Below, piece after piece: positions 18,456 to 28,464 of a stretch of 63,154 nucleotides of DNA. The translations under genes and the position numbers were made by a program. The stretch is taken from assembly GCA_002435145.1 (NCBI GenBank), contig DJLT01000132.1, forward strand, positions 1 through 63,154, read 5' to 3'. The DNA is from Neptuniibacter sp. UBA6509 (GTDB lineage: Bacteria; Pseudomonadota; Gammaproteobacteria; Pseudomonadales; Balneatricaceae). Each line of letters opens with the position of its first letter. Position 1 is the stretch's first letter. Under the pieces are notes generated by a model. It was not told where the DNA came from. It ran no database searches and saw only the letters and a list, made by a program, of their open reading frames with translations.

Positions 18456-20036
18456 TTAGTGACGGAAGTGACGCATGCCTGTGAAGACCATTGCCATGCC
18501 GTGTTCATTTGCCGCATCAATAACTTCTTGATCTCGCATAGAGCCACCCGGCTGGATAACAGCCTTGATGCCCGCAGCTGCTGCAGAATCGATACCATCA
18601 CGGAATGGGAAGAAAGCATCAGATGCCATGACGGAACCTTTAACTTCTAAACCTTCATCTGCCGCTTTAATACCAGCAATTTTAGCGCTGTATACACGGC
18701 TCATCTGACCCGCGCCTATACCGATGGTTTGACCATCTTTAGCATACACAATGGCATTCGATTTAACCGCTTTAGCCACTTCCCAGCAGAATAATAGATC
18801 GCGGATCTCTTGTTCCGTTGGCTGAATTTTTGTTACCACTTTAAGTTCAGAAGCGTCGACACGACCTAGATCACGGTCTTGAACCAATAAACCACCATTC
18901 ACGCGTTTATAGTCAAAGCTATGTGCGCGATCAGCAGACCATTCGCCACACTGAAGTAGGCGAACATTGGGTTTAGTCGCAATAACGTCAGATGCCTCTT
19001 GGGTGACTGTTGGTGCAATAATCACTTCAACAAACTGACGCGCAACGATTGCTTCTGCTGTTTTACCATCAAGCTCTCTGTTGAACGCGATGATGCCACC
19101 AAAAGCAGATGTTGGATCAGTCTGGAAGGCACGATTGTATGCTTCTAGAATATCACCGCCAACTGCTACGCCACATGGGTTAGCGTGCTTAACGATTACA
19201 CATGCCGGCTCATTGAATGGCTTAACACATTCAAGTGCTGCATCAGTATCTGCAACGTTGTTGAAGGAAAGCTCTTTGCCTTGTAGCTGACGCGCTGTAG
19301 CAACAGATGCTTCGGCAGGGTTTTCTTCTACGTAGAACGCCGCGCGCTGGTGAGGGTTCTCTCCGTAACGCATATCCTGAGCTTTAATAAATTGAGTGTT
19401 GAAAGTACGAGGGAATGTTGCTGCTTTGTCCTCTTCACCTTCAACAATAGCGCCTAGGTAATTTGCAATCATGCCATCGTAACCGGCAGTATGCTCGAAA
19501 GCTTTAACGGCTAGGTTGAAACGAGTTGCGTGAGTTAGACCTTTTTGCTCATCTAGCTCAGACACGATGTTATCGTAATCAGATGCATTCACGACTATCG
19601 CAACATCTTTATGGTTCTTCGCAGCGGAGCGAACCATTGTTGGACCACCAATATCGATGTTTTCAATCGCCATAGGTAGATCGCAATCTGGACGAGCAAT
19701 CGTTGCAGCAAACGGGTAGAGGTTTACAACAACCATGTCGATTGGCTGGATATCATGTTCAGACATGATGCCGTCATCCTGACCGCGACGTCCTAAAATA
19801 CCACCGTGTACTTTAGGGTGTAGCGTTTTTACGCGGCCATCCATCATCTCTGGGAAGCCGGTGTAATCAGACACTTCTACTGCAGGGATATTATTCTCTT
19901 TTAGTAGTTTATAAGTGCCGCCAGTAGATAGGATCTCAACGCCGCGAGTATTAAGCGCTTGTGCGAATTCAACGATACCTGATTTGTCAGATACGCTGAT
20001 CAAAGCACGGCGAACGGAAGTGATGTTCTCAGCCAT
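18456..20036 (-). CDS. purH: Bifunctional AICAR transformylase/IMP cyclohydrolase
   Basis: About 526 residues carrying out the last two steps of IMP synthesis: formylation of AICAR and ring closure. The N-terminal MGS-like cyclohydrolase domain starts [17 protein letters not shown], and the C-terminal transformylase domain has [21 protein letters not shown] and the C-terminal [12 protein letters not shown] start at ATG 20036 ([12 protein letters not shown]), which matches the family; the frame extends to a TTG at 20060. It follows fis by about 36 bp, forming a dusB-fis-purH-purD string. Confidence 0.98.
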   Translation of the reverse strand: MAENITSVRRALISVSDKSGIVEFAQALNTRGVEILSTGGTYKLLKENNIPAVEVSDYTGFPEMMDGRVKTLHPKVHGGILGRRGQDDGIMSEHDIQPIDMVVVNLYPFAATIARPDCDLPMAIENIDIGGPTMVRSAAKNHKDVAIVVNASDYDNIVSELDEQKGLTHATRFNLAVKAFEHTAGYDGMIANYLGAIVEGEEDKAATFPRTFNTQFIKAQDMRYGENPHQRAAFYVEENPAEASVATARQLQGKELSFNNVADTDAALECVKPFNEPACVIVKHANPCGVAVGGDILEAYNRAFQTDPTSAFGGIIAFNRELDGKTAEAIVARQFVEVIIAPTVTQEASDVIATKPNVRLLQCGEWSADRAHSFDYKRVNGGLLVQDRDLGRVDASELKVVTKIQPTEQEIRDLLFCWEVAKAVKSNAIVYAKDGQTIGIGAGQMSRVYSAKIAGIKAADEGLEVKGSVMASDAFFPFRDGIDSAAAAGIKAVIQPGGSMRDQEVIDAANEHGMAMVFTGMRHFRH

Positions 20037-20072
20037 TTTGTCTGGATTCCGAATAGTCAAAAAAATGAGTGA

Positions 20073-20357
20073 TTAAAGCAGGTTGTACTGCTTCAGTTTT
20101 TTACGAAGCGTACCGCGGTTAAGGCCCAGTAACTGGGATGCTTTAGTCTGGTTGTCTTTCGTATAGGTCATTACAGTTTCGAAAAGTGGGGCTTCTATTT
20201 CAGAAAGCACCATCTGATAGACATCTGTTACCGGCTGTCCATCTAGCTGACGAAAATAGCTGTTTAATGACTGCTCTACGTTGTCACGAAGTGTGTGACT
20301 TGCAGCTTCAGCTGAATTGGGAGCGATTGTTGGTTGTTTAATTTCTTTATATTCCAC
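20073..20357 (-). CDS. fis: DNA-binding protein Fis
   Basis: 94 residues, the size of Fis. The C-terminal helix-turn-helix QTKASQLLGLNRGTLRKKLK and preceding PLFETVMTYTKDNQ are nearly invariant in the family. Fis bends DNA and controls rRNA, tRNA and many growth-phase genes. It lies 20 bp after dusB in the arrangement found throughout gammaproteobacteria, with purH directly behind. Confidence 0.98.
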   Translation of the reverse strand: MEYKEIKQPTIAPNSAEAASHTLRDNVEQSLNSYFRQLDGQPVTDVYQMVLSEIEAPLFETVMTYTKDNQTKASQLLGLNRGTLRKKLKQYNLL

Positions 20358-20377
20358 AGTACTAATTATCCAATCTA

Positions 20378-21364
20378 TTAGGCCGCCACACCGTTATTTA
20401 AAGCATTATCGAAGTATTCTTCGATAGCGGAGGCCTGTTCTGCTGCTGTTTCAATGATATTAAATCGTTTACGAAAATTGCTACCATCTGGCTTATTTTG
20501 CAAATACCACCCTACGTGTTTACGTGCGATACGAACGCCTAAGTAATCACCGTAGAATGAATGTAGCTCCTGCAAGTGAGCCAGTAATGTACTCTTTACT
20601 TCTTCCAATTTTGGAGGGGGCAGAATTGTACCTGTTCTTAGATAATGATCAATCTCTCTAAGGAGCCAAGGTCTGCCTTGAGCAGCTCTGCCGATCATTA
20701 CTGCGGAACATCCTGTATGCTGAAGAACCTTAAGTGCTTTCTCTGGTGATGTGATGTCACCATTTGCAAACACTGGAATTGAGATCGCTTCAGCAATACT
20801 GGCGATGGTGTCGTATTCAGCCTCTCCTTTATACCCACAACTTCGAGTACGGCCATGTACAGCGAGCGCTTGAATGCCTGCATCTTCTGCTATATGTGCG
20901 ACAGAAAGTGCATTTTTGTTGTTTGTATCCCAGCCTGTTCGGATTTTTAACGTAACAGGAACATCGACTGCTTCAGTCACAGCATGGAGAATGTCGCTTA
21001 CCAATTGCTCGTCTTTCAATAAAGCTGAACCCGCCGCTTTATTACAAACTTTTTTGGCAGGGCATCCCATATTGATATCAATAATTTGAGCGCCTCGTTG
21101 CACATTCATCACTGCCGCGTCAGCCATCATTTCCGGATCGCCACCTGCAATTTGAATGGAGCGAGGTTCTACTTCCCCTGTATGGTTCAAGCGATAAGTC
21201 GATTTACGTGATTTCCATAATCGCGTATCCGATGTCACCATTTCCGATACAACTAAGCCTGCCCCCATGCGTTTGCATAACTGGCGAAAAGGCCGGTCCG
21301 TTACACCTGCCATTGGTGCCAAAATTACCTGGCTATCAATGGTGTATGGGCCAATTTTAAACAT
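20378..21364 (-). CDS. dusB: tRNA-dihydrouridine synthase B
   Basis: 328 residues, flavin enzyme that reduces uridine in the tRNA D-loop. It starts MFKIGPYTIDSQVILAPMAG; the GCPAKKVCNKAAGSALL segment contains the catalytic cysteine, and VHGRTRSCGYKGEAEYD is the FMN-site region. The position immediately upstream of fis fixes the assignment to DusB rather than DusA or DusC. Confidence 0.97.
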   Translation of the reverse strand: MFKIGPYTIDSQVILAPMAGVTDRPFRQLCKRMGAGLVVSEMVTSDTRLWKSRKSTYRLNHTGEVEPRSIQIAGGDPEMMADAAVMNVQRGAQIIDINMGCPAKKVCNKAAGSALLKDEQLVSDILHAVTEAVDVPVTLKIRTGWDTNNKNALSVAHIAEDAGIQALAVHGRTRSCGYKGEAEYDTIASIAEAISIPVFANGDITSPEKALKVLQHTGCSAVMIGRAAQGRPWLLREIDHYLRTGTILPPPKLEEVKSTLLAHLQELHSFYGDYLGVRIARKHVGWYLQNKPDGSNFRKRFNIIETAAEQASAIEEYFDNALNNGVAA

Positions 21365-21517
21365 GCCTAGCCTTAAAAAATGGTTATAAAGACATCCTCA
21401 GCATCATTAAATGACACGGTCGATTGGGATATCAGGGAGGCGGATAATCATACTCCTAAGGTGGAGAGTCTCCAAGATATTTTTTGATGATTTTTTGTAC
21501 AATTTGCACTTGATTTT

Positions 21518-22453
21518 TTATAGTTCAGGCGCTATTAGCTCTGCTCTGTAGCTAAGTGCGCGCGTACCTGGAGACATGAGCTCAATTGAGATCGTGGTGG
21601 TTTTATTTATAGGAATCAGTCTATCTGTATTTTCTTTGAACGCTTCCGTCGATGCCCCTTCTGTTGAGGGAATGAAGTACTGGTTTGGTTGAAATAGGCG
21701 GTTGGCAACGGGGCGACCTTTTAAGTCAGAGAAGTGTAGGGCAAAGGCAGGGTAAGGTTGTTCGAAGTCCGCTGAATTATGTAGTGTTAAGTTGACCGTA
21801 ATAGCACCTTCTATCTCTGGATGAGGAGAGACGGTGAGTTGTTGATTTGTCAGCTTTTCTAGATTGAAACGTTGCGGGAGTTTGCATTCAATATGTTGAC
21901 AAAGGGTGTGGTAAAGAGGTTGATAGTGTTCTACCCAATAGAGTGTTGCTCGGTTGAACCATATATATTGTGAGGCGAGTCCGCCTAGGGTGATTATTAA
22001 TAGAAAAGACCAGACAAGGCTTCGTTGGTGAGGCTCTATTTTAGTATGGCTTAAGATGATCCTTTCACGTTGAATTGTGAGGGTTGGAATATCTTTTTCT
22101 GTCTGTGTAACTTCTTGTATAGGCCGTGAATGAGTGTTTCTAGCTTTGCTTAGGTCCGCGCTCGTTGTTTCTTTTTTGCTCTTATTTTTTTTTGCTATTT
22201 TCAATGGCTTGCTGTGCGAAGCCTGATGCAGAATATCATCCTCAGGGATGGGACTAACGGGATGACGTTTTTCGATTTCTGTTGAGGTCTTGTGATTAGG
22301 GGTATCTTCTCGCGGGATGTTATCAAGGGCGGAAAAAACATGAAGGCAGTTACCACAGCGGACCTGACCATCCGCTATTTTTAACTGCCCGGGAGTTACT
22401 TTAAAAAGCGCTATACAGTGAGGGCACTGGGTAATAATAGTTTCACTGCCCAT
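21518..22453 (-). CDS. Zinc-ribbon DUF3426 membrane protein
   Basis: 311 residues. The N-terminus carries an MJ0042-type zinc ribbon, with CPHC at about residue 9 and CGNC at about 33, followed by a charged disordered stretch, one transmembrane helix (about residues 145-165) and a C-terminal DUF3426 domain (about 185-311). Its start lies 3 bp after the prmA stop, so they are co-transcribed. Function is unknown; the same gene often sits between prmA and dusB in gammaproteobacteria. Confidence 0.9.
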   Translation of the reverse strand: MGSETIITQCPHCIALFKVTPGQLKIADGQVRCGNCLHVFSALDNIPREDTPNHKTSTEIEKRHPVSPIPEDDILHQASHSKPLKIAKKNKSKKETTSADLSKARNTHSRPIQEVTQTEKDIPTLTIQRERIILSHTKIEPHQRSLVWSFLLIITLGGLASQYIWFNRATLYWVEHYQPLYHTLCQHIECKLPQRFNLEKLTNQQLTVSPHPEIEGAITVNLTLHNSADFEQPYPAFALHFSDLKGRPVANRLFQPNQYFIPSTEGASTEAFKENTDRLIPINKTTTISIELMSPGTRALSYRAELIAPEL

Positions 22454-22456
22454 TAT

Positions 22457-23353
22457 CTAGCCACGTTTAGAGCCTGTAACTCTGATCCAGCCATCTTTTT
22501 CCGCAACTGGGTCTAAGTCAAACCATTGAGAATAGGCTTCTCTTATTTCGTTTTCTTGTGCTTCCAATAAACCTGACAAGCAAAGTTTCCCGCCAACCTT
22601 TACCAAATCAGCGAGTGTAGGCGCTAGTTCGACGAGCGGCCCTGCAAGAATATTGGCAATAAGAGTGTCTGCTTTATCGTTGGGCGTATTTTCCGGTAGG
22701 AATACATGCAGAATGTCGTCAGGTTGATTATTGCGTAGTAAGTTATCTTTGGTTGCTTGCAGGGCTTGTGGATCAATATCGACACCAATCGCTTTTTCTG
22801 CACCGAGAAGTAAGCCGGCTATGCCTAATATCCCTGACCCGCAACCGTAATCAATAAGGTATTCATCTTCTAATGCTTGCGAATCAAGCCATTCTAAGCA
22901 TAAGGCGGTCGTTGGGTGTGTTCCTGTACCAAAAGCTAAGCCTGGATCGAGCATAAGATTAATCGCATCTGGATTAGGGGCGTCACACCAGCTAGGACAG
23001 ACCCAAAGGCGCTCACCGAACTGCATCGGATGATAGTTATCCATCCACTCTCGTTCCCAATCTTTATCTTCTAAAATCTCTGACTTTACAGATGGCAATG
23101 GTGTATCGGGAAAAAGTTGTTGATGCCCTTGTTTGATGAAACGAAGAGTCTCTTCGAGGTTGTGCTCTGTGGCGAAGAGTCCCGTTATTGTTGTATTACT
23201 CCATAATGGAGTAGTACCCAGATCAGGCTCAAAAATAGGTTGGTCTTCACTGTCTTCGAAAGTAACGGCTGCACATCCTGCACTGAGTAATAGATCTTCA
23301 TAAGATTCTGATAGATCAGGGGTCGTTCTAATTTTAATTTGCAGCCAAGGCAT
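22457..23353 (-). CDS. prmA: Ribosomal protein L11 methyltransferase
   Basis: 298 residues. The N-terminal L11-recognition domain (MPWLQIKIRT) is followed by a class I S-adenosylmethionine methyltransferase domain with motif I DYGCGSGILGIAGLLLGA, GTGTHPTT and NILAGPL. It trimethylates ribosomal protein L11. It heads prmA-DUF3426, with a strong terminator of accC just upstream. Confidence 0.98.
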   Translation of the reverse strand: MPWLQIKIRTTPDLSESYEDLLLSAGCAAVTFEDSEDQPIFEPDLGTTPLWSNTTITGLFATEHNLEETLRFIKQGHQQLFPDTPLPSVKSEILEDKDWEREWMDNYHPMQFGERLWVCPSWCDAPNPDAINLMLDPGLAFGTGTHPTTALCLEWLDSQALEDEYLIDYGCGSGILGIAGLLLGAEKAIGVDIDPQALQATKDNLLRNNQPDDILHVFLPENTPNDKADTLIANILAGPLVELAPTLADLVKVGGKLCLSGLLEAQENEIREAYSQWFDLDPVAEKDGWIRVTGSKRG

Positions 23354-23442
23354 AATGATTATTCCATATCAAACAGTTAGACGGCTTAATAGTATCAGTC
23401 ATCGTATGGGGGATGAATAGATAGAGGAGGTTTCTAGAAAAG

Positions 23443-23470
23443 AAAAAACCCGCTTTAAAGCGGGTTTTTT
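23443..23470 (-). terminator. Intrinsic terminator after accC
   Basis: Perfect 16-bp palindrome CCCGCTTTAAAGCGGG between an A-run and a T-run, 14 bp past the accC stop. It is symmetric, but the gene arrangement implies use on the minus strand. Confidence 0.93.
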
Positions 23471-23483
23471 GCAAGAGCATGTT

Positions 23484-24824
23484 TTATAAACCGAGCTTTT
23501 TCTCAAGGTAATGGATATTTACACCACCTTCTTGGAAGTTAGGGTCTTTGACAATCTCTTGTTGTAGAGGAATGTTGCTTCTAATGCCATCTACTAGCAT
23601 TTCGTCTAGTGCAATGCTCATGCGTTTTAACGCAGTTTCACGATCTTCACCAAAGCTAATGAGCTTAGCAATCAGTGAATCATAATGAGGAGGTACGGTA
23701 TAACCGTTGTAGATATGAGAGTCTACACGGATGCCGATGCCGCCAGGTGCATGGAAGTGCTTGATCGTACCAGGGCATGGAAGGAATGTTTTAGAATCTT
23801 CCGCATTGATACGGCATTCAAACGAATGACCTTGGACTTTAATGTCTTCTTGTTTAAGGGACAGTGGTAAGCCAGAAGCGATACGTAGCTGTTCTTTAAC
23901 AATATCAACACCCGTTATCATTTCGGTAACTGGGTGTTCAACTTGAACGCGGGTATTCATTTCAATGAAATAGAAACCACCGTTCTCATATAAGAACTCA
24001 AATGTCCCCGCGCCGCGGTAACCGATTTTAATGCATGCATCAACACAAGATTGTAATACCTGAGCGCGTGCATCTTCATCAAGGTGGGGAGCTGGTGCCT
24101 CTTCAACAACTTTCTGATGACGACGTTGCATGGAGCAATCACGGTCATAAAGATGGATAGCATTCCCTTGACCGTCTGCCAGTACTTGTACTTCTACATG
24201 GCGTGGGTTTTCAAGGTATTTCTCCATGTATACAGTGTCATCACCAAACGCAGCAGCCGCTTCTGATTGTGTAACACGGATGGAGTTACTCAGCGCTGCT
24301 TCAGAATGAACAACACGCATGCCACGTCCGCCACCACCTGAAGCTGCTTTGATGATAACAGGGTAGCCAATACGTTTAGCAATCGCTTGGATTTCTTCTG
24401 GATCTTCAGATAATGCGCCATCTGAACCAGGTACCGTAGGCACGCCAGCTACTTTCATCGCTTCAATAGCCGAAACTTTGTCACCCATTAAACGGATAGT
24501 TTCAGCTTTAGGGCCTATAAAGGCGAAGCCAGAACGTTCTACTTGTTCAGCAAAGTCTGCATTCTCAGCCAAAAAACCATAGCCTGGGTGAATGCCTACT
24601 GCGTCAGTAACTTCAGCTGCAGCAATGATAGAAGGTACATTTAAATAGCTTTTTGCTGATTGAGCCGGCCCAATGCAAACAGCTTCGTCTGCCAAGCGGA
24701 CATGCATTAGATCTTTATCAGCCTGAGAGTGGATAGCAACGGTCTTAATACCCAACTCTTTACAAGCTCGCAGAATACGAAGCGCTATTTCGCCTCGGTT
24801 CGCTATAACTACTTTATCGAGCAT
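23484..24824 (-). CDS. accC: Acetyl-CoA carboxylase, biotin carboxylase subunit
   Basis: 446 residues, full length. ATP-grasp enzyme that carboxylates the biotin on AccB, the first step of fatty acid synthesis. Diagnostic segments are [34 protein letters not shown] and [16 protein letters not shown]. It follows accB by 31 bp in the aroQ-accB-accC operon. Confidence 0.99.
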   Translation of the reverse strand: MLDKVVIANRGEIALRILRACKELGIKTVAIHSQADKDLMHVRLADEAVCIGPAQSAKSYLNVPSIIAAAEVTDAVGIHPGYGFLAENADFAEQVERSGFAFIGPKAETIRLMGDKVSAIEAMKVAGVPTVPGSDGALSEDPEEIQAIAKRIGYPVIIKAASGGGGRGMRVVHSEAALSNSIRVTQSEAAAAFGDDTVYMEKYLENPRHVEVQVLADGQGNAIHLYDRDCSMQRRHQKVVEEAPAPHLDEDARAQVLQSCVDACIKIGYRGAGTFEFLYENGGFYFIEMNTRVQVEHPVTEMITGVDIVKEQLRIASGLPLSLKQEDIKVQGHSFECRINAEDSKTFLPCPGTIKHFHAPGGIGIRVDSHIYNGYTVPPHYDSLIAKLISFGEDRETALKRMSIALDEMLVDGIRSNIPLQQEIVKDPNFQEGGVNIHYLEKKLGL

Positions 24825-24855
24825 CGAAGGTGATCCTTGTTTATGCGTTAAAGGC

Positions 24856-25308
24856 TTAAACGATTGTTACTATAGGTTGATCGTATTCAACCGGCTGGCC
24901 ATCTTCAACAAGGATAGCTTCAATAACGCCAGCTTTATCCGCTTCAATCTGGTTCATCATTTTCATTGCTTCAACGATGCAGATTACGTCACCAGCTTTC
25001 ACTGTTTTTCCTACTTCAATGAAAGCAGGGGAGCTAGGTGAAGGCGCTGTGTAGAATGTGCCTACCATAGGTGATTTAACTACGTGGCCATTGGATACAG
25101 GCGCTTCCGGAGCCGCTTCAACAGCAGGAGCTGCAGCAACCGGTGCTGGAGCAACCGGTGCTGCTACAGGTGCTGTAGGGTAAGGTGCAGCAACAACTTG
25201 TGATCCGCGGCTGATACGTACGGATTCTTCACCTTCTTTGATTTCGATTTCGTTGATGTTGGATTCTTCCAACAATTCAATCAGTTTTTTGACTTTGCGA
25301 ATGTCCAT
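24856..25308 (-). CDS. accB: Acetyl-CoA carboxylase, biotin carboxyl carrier protein
   Basis: 150 residues. An N-terminal helix region ([16 protein letters not shown]) is followed by a Pro/Ala-rich flexible linker (about 40-72) and a biotinyl domain with the attachment motif EAMKM, lysine 116. It carries carboxybiotin between AccC and the carboxyltransferase. Between aroQ and accC, as is usual. Confidence 0.98.
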   Translation of the reverse strand: MDIRKVKKLIELLEESNINEIEIKEGEESVRISRGSQVVAAPYPTAPVAAPVAPAPVAAAPAVEAAPEAPVSNGHVVKSPMVGTFYTAPSPSSPAFIEVGKTVKAGDVICIVEAMKMMNQIEADKAGVIEAILVEDGQPVEYDQPIVTIV

Positions 25309-25347
25309 TCTGATCTCAATCTCTCTAAAGCTTACAATAAATAGATA

Positions 25348-25785
25348 TTAAGCAATCTGCTTGACAGCAGATTGCAAAGCAAATTCGTACCCTTGAGCAC
25401 CAAAACCGCAGATTACTCCTTGCGCTACATCCGATAGATATGAATGGTGGCGAAAGGATTCTCGAGCATGCACATTGGATAAATGAACTTCAATAAAAGG
25501 AATATTCACTCCTAATAATGCGTCACGCAATGCAATGCTTGAGTGTGTAAAAGCGGCCGGGTTAATAATAATGAAAGCAACTTTTTCTTCTTGAGCTTGA
25601 TGGATCCGCTCAATCAAAACGTATTCTCTATTGCTTTGACAATGTAATAGCTCATGGCCGTGATCTTGTGTCTGCCGGGCTAGCTTTTGGCAAATATCAT
25701 CGAGTGTATCGGTGCCGTAAACCTCAGGTTCACGCCTTCCTAACAAATTTAAATTAGGACCGTTTAGTAACAGGATCTTTGCCAT
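25348..25785 (-). CDS. aroQ: 3-dehydroquinate dehydratase, type II
   Basis: 145 residues, type II size. Shikimate-pathway enzyme forming 3-dehydroshikimate. [19 protein letters not shown] contains the catalytic tyrosine (Y23), [10 protein letters not shown] is the substrate-binding stretch and [11 protein letters not shown] follows. First gene of the aroQ-accB-accC operon. Confidence 0.98.
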   Translation of the reverse strand: MAKILLLNGPNLNLLGRREPEVYGTDTLDDICQKLARQTQDHGHELLHCQSNREYVLIERIHQAQEEKVAFIIINPAAFTHSSIALRDALLGVNIPFIEVHLSNVHARESFRHHSYLSDVAQGVICGFGAQGYEFALQSAVKQIA

Positions 25786-26102
25786 AGTCTTTTCCTGAAA
25801 ATAGGCAGAACAACTAAATCAACCTCCCTAGTTTGCCGGAGTCTTTTTCCATTGTCTATAACTTAGCATTTTTTTAGTGTTTTCCATCATTTTTGGCGAA
25901 ATTACCTCCTAAATCGTTGCTAAGACTGTATGTAAAGTGAATATTTACTGCGTTTGTGTATTAGTTTTTATTAATATTAGGTCTTTTGGTTATGCTTTAT
26001 GTTATTTAGCATCAAGATTGTTGACGTTGGCTTCATTATTATGGATATTGCAACGCGGAAGTCTTGTTTTTAGTGTGTGATTTAAGGTTAAGGGTAATAG
26101 CG
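25786..26102. other. Divergent intergenic region, aroQ/parA-like
   Basis: 317 bp of AT-rich DNA between divergent genes; no gene was seen. It holds a good candidate promoter for the plus-strand ParA gene (listed separately) and must hold the aroQ-accBC promoter on the other strand. Confidence 0.4.
26021..26049 (+). promoter_or_regulatory. Candidate sigma70 promoter for the ParA-like gene
   Basis: TTGACG (26021-26026) and GATATT (26044-26049) are separated by exactly 17 bp. The -35 matches five of six and the -10 four of six consensus bases; transcription would start about 50 bases before the ATG at 26103. Confidence 0.4.
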
Positions 26103-26873
26103 ATGATTAAGCGCGTAGTTTTCAACCAAAAAGGTGGGGTTGGTAAATCCAGCATTGCTGTGAATTTAGCAGCCATAAGCGCTACGCGAGGTCAGCGTAC
26201 GTTAGTGATTGATCTGGATCCGCAGTGTAATTCTAGTCATTACCTATTAGGTGAAGACTATTTAGATGTGAAGCCTGATATTAAAGGTTTCTTCGAGCAG
26301 GCGCTGACTTTTCAAATGAAGCCTAACGGACCTGATTACTATGTGCATGCAACGCCTTATGAAAATTTAAGTCTCATTCCGGCTAACCCCGATTTGGGGG
26401 ATCTACAGTCAAAGCTAGAATCAAAGCATAAAATTTATAAGTTAAGGGATGCAATCGATAAGCTGGCAGATGATTATGATGCTGTTTATATTGATACGCC
26501 GCCCGCTTTTAACTTTTTTACCTTATCCGCTTTGGTCGCGTCAGAGCGTTGCCTAATACCGTTTGACTGCGATGAATTTGCAAGGCAGGCGCTATATAGT
26601 TTGCTGGCAAATGTTCATGAAACACGTGAAGATCACAATGAAGCTCTGAGTGTTGAAGGTATTGTTGTTAATCAATACCAGCCTCGTGCGAGCCTGCCAC
26701 AGCGAATTGTGGATGAGTTGCTTGATGATGACCTGCCTGTACTTAATGCTAAAATTTCATCTTCAGTGAAGATGAAAGAGTCACATGATGAGACATGTCC
26801 ACTTGTGCATATGGCGCCCAAGCATAAACTGACGCAACAATTTGTTGAGCTGTTTGAGGAGTTGTCACACTAG
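26103..26873 (+). CDS. Orphan ParA/MinD-type ATPase
   Basis: 256 residues from the ATG at 26103, which has an AAGG ribosome site; the frame extends upstream to 26064 with no conserved residues. The deviant Walker A motif KGGVGKSS (residues 10-17), LVIDLDPQCNSSH, and YIDTPPAFNFFTLSAL are typical of ParA-family ATPases. The chromosomal ParA at the origin normally lies beside parB, and plasmid types do too; no ParB-like gene or obvious centromere repeat is seen here, so this may position some other cargo (for example a chemoreceptor array or protein cluster). Cargo unknown. Confidence 0.85.
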   Translation: MIKRVVFNQKGGVGKSSIAVNLAAISATRGQRTLVIDLDPQCNSSHYLLGEDYLDVKPDIKGFFEQALTFQMKPNGPDYYVHATPYENLSLIPANPDLGDLQSKLESKHKIYKLRDAIDKLADDYDAVYIDTPPAFNFFTLSALVASERCLIPFDCDEFARQALYSLLANVHETREDHNEALSVEGIVVNQYQPRASLPQRIVDELLDDDLPVLNAKISSSVKMKESHDETCPLVHMAPKHKLTQQFVELFEELSH

Positions 26874-26899
26874 CTTGTTATGAGGTCTGTTCGGGCGTA

Positions 26900-26995
26900 C
26901 TAGTTTTGCTCTTTAGTGCACTCATCTTTTTTAAGGCTCGCAATCCAAATGATTAATAGTGGGATACTGATTGCAAGTATGATTATTTCAGCCAT
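26900..26995 (-). CDS. Possible 31-residue single-span membrane protein
   Basis: A short frame reads MAEIIILAISIPLLIIWIAS followed by LKKDECTKEQN. An uninterrupted hydrophobic stretch of about 18 residues, a positively charged flank and a hydrophilic tail look like a small membrane protein rather than noise. A weak GGAA ribosome site precedes the ATG. It is too short for standard gene finding and is convergent with the ParA-like gene. Existence is uncertain; comparison with related genomes would decide. Confidence 0.4.
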   Translation of the reverse strand: MAEIIILAISIPLLIIWIASLKKDECTKEQN

Positions 26996-27140
26996 TAAGC
27001 TTCCATCTAAATTTTAGAATCTTTGATTCTAATTATATTTATCAGATGAACAATAGAATTTTTTTCATGCGAATGGCTCAAGCATACGTATGATTCATAT
27101 AAAGTGCGGTGTTTCTGGAATATGTCTAAAGGGAGGGGGA

Positions 27141-27169
27141 AATTAAGCATCTATACTAGATGCTTAATT
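27141..27169. terminator. Perfect 13-bp hairpin, terminator-like
   Basis: AATTAAGCATCTA and TAGATGCTTAATT pair perfectly around the loop TAC, 24 bp past the stop of the minus-strand gene ending at 27193. There is no clean U-tract on the minus strand, so it may stabilise the mRNA 3' end rather than terminate. Confidence 0.5.
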
Positions 27170-27192
27170 ATAAGTTTTTGATTATAAAGATT

Positions 27193-27660
27193 TTAGCAAG
27201 ATGTTTTACTGTCTTTCTGGCCGTTACAAGCAAGCGACTCTGCTGCAACTACTGCGCTACCAATTTTCATCTGCCCGTTATGATCACCTACGAACAGTTG
27301 GGTGGTGGTGCGCTTCCCTTTGTTGCTAATGTAAATAATATTAAGTTGCCCTGTTGGTACTAGGTTTAACTCATATGTTTTACCGTTCTGTACGTATGAT
27401 GGCGTATTCCCTTCTGCGATAGGATCAATATAAATACGACGTATTTGGCGGCCTTTGAAACCAGACTTGATATATTTTTGTAGTGAGTTGCGTGATTCTT
27501 TATCAACCCCTTCCCAATTGATTAATTGGAAGATGCTTTCTGCATCACGACTGGCGAAAGAATTAAGGTAGTTCTGAACAAACAGGCTGTTTTTATCAGC
27601 GAGTGCTGATGTGGAAACCAAAAGAGTAATAACGCAGACGAATAGTTTGCGAAGTATCAT
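27193..27660 (-). CDS. Small secreted protein, unknown function
   Basis: 155 residues with a clear signal peptide (MILRKLFVCVITLLVSTSALA, cleavage after ALA). The mature part is basic and mixed alpha/beta, with a predicted helix LFVQNYLNSFASRDAESIF that resembles the start of NTF2-like domains. The C-terminal end has two cysteines (CNGQKDSKTSC). Monocistronic, flanked by hairpins. No family recognised. Confidence 0.75.
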   Translation of the reverse strand: MILRKLFVCVITLLVSTSALADKNSLFVQNYLNSFASRDAESIFQLINWEGVDKESRNSLQKYIKSGFKGRQIRRIYIDPIAEGNTPSYVQNGKTYELNLVPTGQLNIIYISNKGKRTTTQLFVGDHNGQMKIGSAVVAAESLACNGQKDSKTSC

Positions 27661-27774
27661 ATTTCACCTCAAATCTTAAAATTTTCCTGAGACAGCTGAT
27701 CATAAGTATATCTTTTTTTATTCATACGGGAAGTGCTAGCTTTTAAATATTTAGACTTGAACGCTTTTTTTGCA

Positions 27775-27803
27775 ATAAAAAACCCCGCATAAGCGAGGTT
27801 TTT
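27775..27803 (-). terminator. Intrinsic terminator after ppa
   Basis: On the minus strand AACCTCGC-TTAT-GCGGGGTT forms an 8-bp stem with one U-G pair, followed by a T-run. Its position just past the ppa stop codon supports the call. Confidence 0.85.
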
Positions 27804-27826
27804 AATCTACTAAAAAGACAGTTGTC

Positions 27827-28360
27827 TTATTTAGCGTCTTCGTAAGCTTTAGCTGCTACAACAATCGCTTCGCGAGCTGCGTCGGCGTTGTCCCAGCCGT
27901 CAACCTTGACCCATTTGCCTTCTTCAAGACCTTTGTAGTTTTCGAAGAAGTGCTTAATGCGGTCTAGTTCTAGCTGTGGAAGGTCGTTAATGTCATTAAC
28001 GTCACGGTAAGCTTTAGTTAGCTTGTCGTGAGGAACTGCTACTAGCTTAGCGTCTTCGCCTGCTTCGTCAGTCATGTTTAGAACGCCAACTGGACGACAG
28101 CGGATAACAGAGCCAGCAATAACTGGGTATGGCGTTATAACCAGTACGTCAAGAGCATCGCCGTCATCAGCAAGGGTATTGTTGATATAACCGTAGTTTG
28201 CTGGGTAAAACATTGGCGCAGCCATGAAGCGGTCTACGTAGATTGAGTTGTCTTCTTTCTCAATCTCATACTTAACCGGAGAGCTATCTGCCGGGATTTC
28301 AATGATTACATACAGATCGTTTGGTAGATCTTTACCTGCTGGTACTTGTGCGAAGCCCAT
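27827..28360 (-). CDS. ppa: Inorganic pyrophosphatase
   Basis: 177 residues, family I bacterial enzyme that hydrolyses pyrophosphate and so pulls biosynthetic reactions forward. [40 protein letters not shown] (containing the metal-binding Asp residues) and [12 protein letters not shown] are diagnostic. It has its own terminator; a TATAAT box lies upstream on the minus strand, inside the loop of a hairpin at 28399-28433. Confidence 0.98.
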   Translation of the reverse strand: MGFAQVPAGKDLPNDLYVIIEIPADSSPVKYEIEKEDNSIYVDRFMAAPMFYPANYGYINNTLADDGDALDVLVITPYPVIAGSVIRCRPVGVLNMTDEAGEDAKLVAVPHDKLTKAYRDVNDINDLPQLELDRIKHFFENYKGLEEGKWVKVDGWDNADAAREAIVVAAKAYEDAK

Positions 28361-28398
28361 GATTGTCTTCCTGTAAACAGTTTAAAAGAGGTTATATC

Positions 28399-28433
28399 TA
28401 AGCCCGAATTATAATCACAGCAAGGCGGGCTTA
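28399..28433 (-). promoter_or_regulatory. Hairpin enclosing a -10-like box upstream of ppa
   Basis: TAAGCCCG and CGGGCTTA form a perfect 8-bp inverted repeat. Read on the minus strand, the 19-base loop contains TATAAT, a perfect -10 box about 60 bases before the ppa start. It may be the ppa promoter, the fbp 3' hairpin, or both. Confidence 0.35.
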
Positions 28434-28464
28434 TGAATACTACTTAAAGCTGAAACTGATGCTT

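Larger units (their letters stand above)
26874..27192. other. Intergenic region with hairpins and a small ORF
   Basis: 319 bp between the ParA-like gene and a small periplasmic protein gene. It holds a 31-codon reading frame on the minus strand (26900-26995), a perfect 8-bp hairpin (27014-27032) and a perfect 13-bp hairpin (27141-27169), each listed or noted separately. Nothing else was recognised. Confidence 0.4.

Noticed and set aside
18347-18619. A minus-strand frame overlapping the end of purH
   Set aside because: Alternate-frame shadow of purH and the adjacent gap; no ribosome site and an unlikely composition.
26103-26873. Chromosome-origin parA
   Set aside because: No parB, gidA/mnmG or parS-like sites are present in the neighbourhood.
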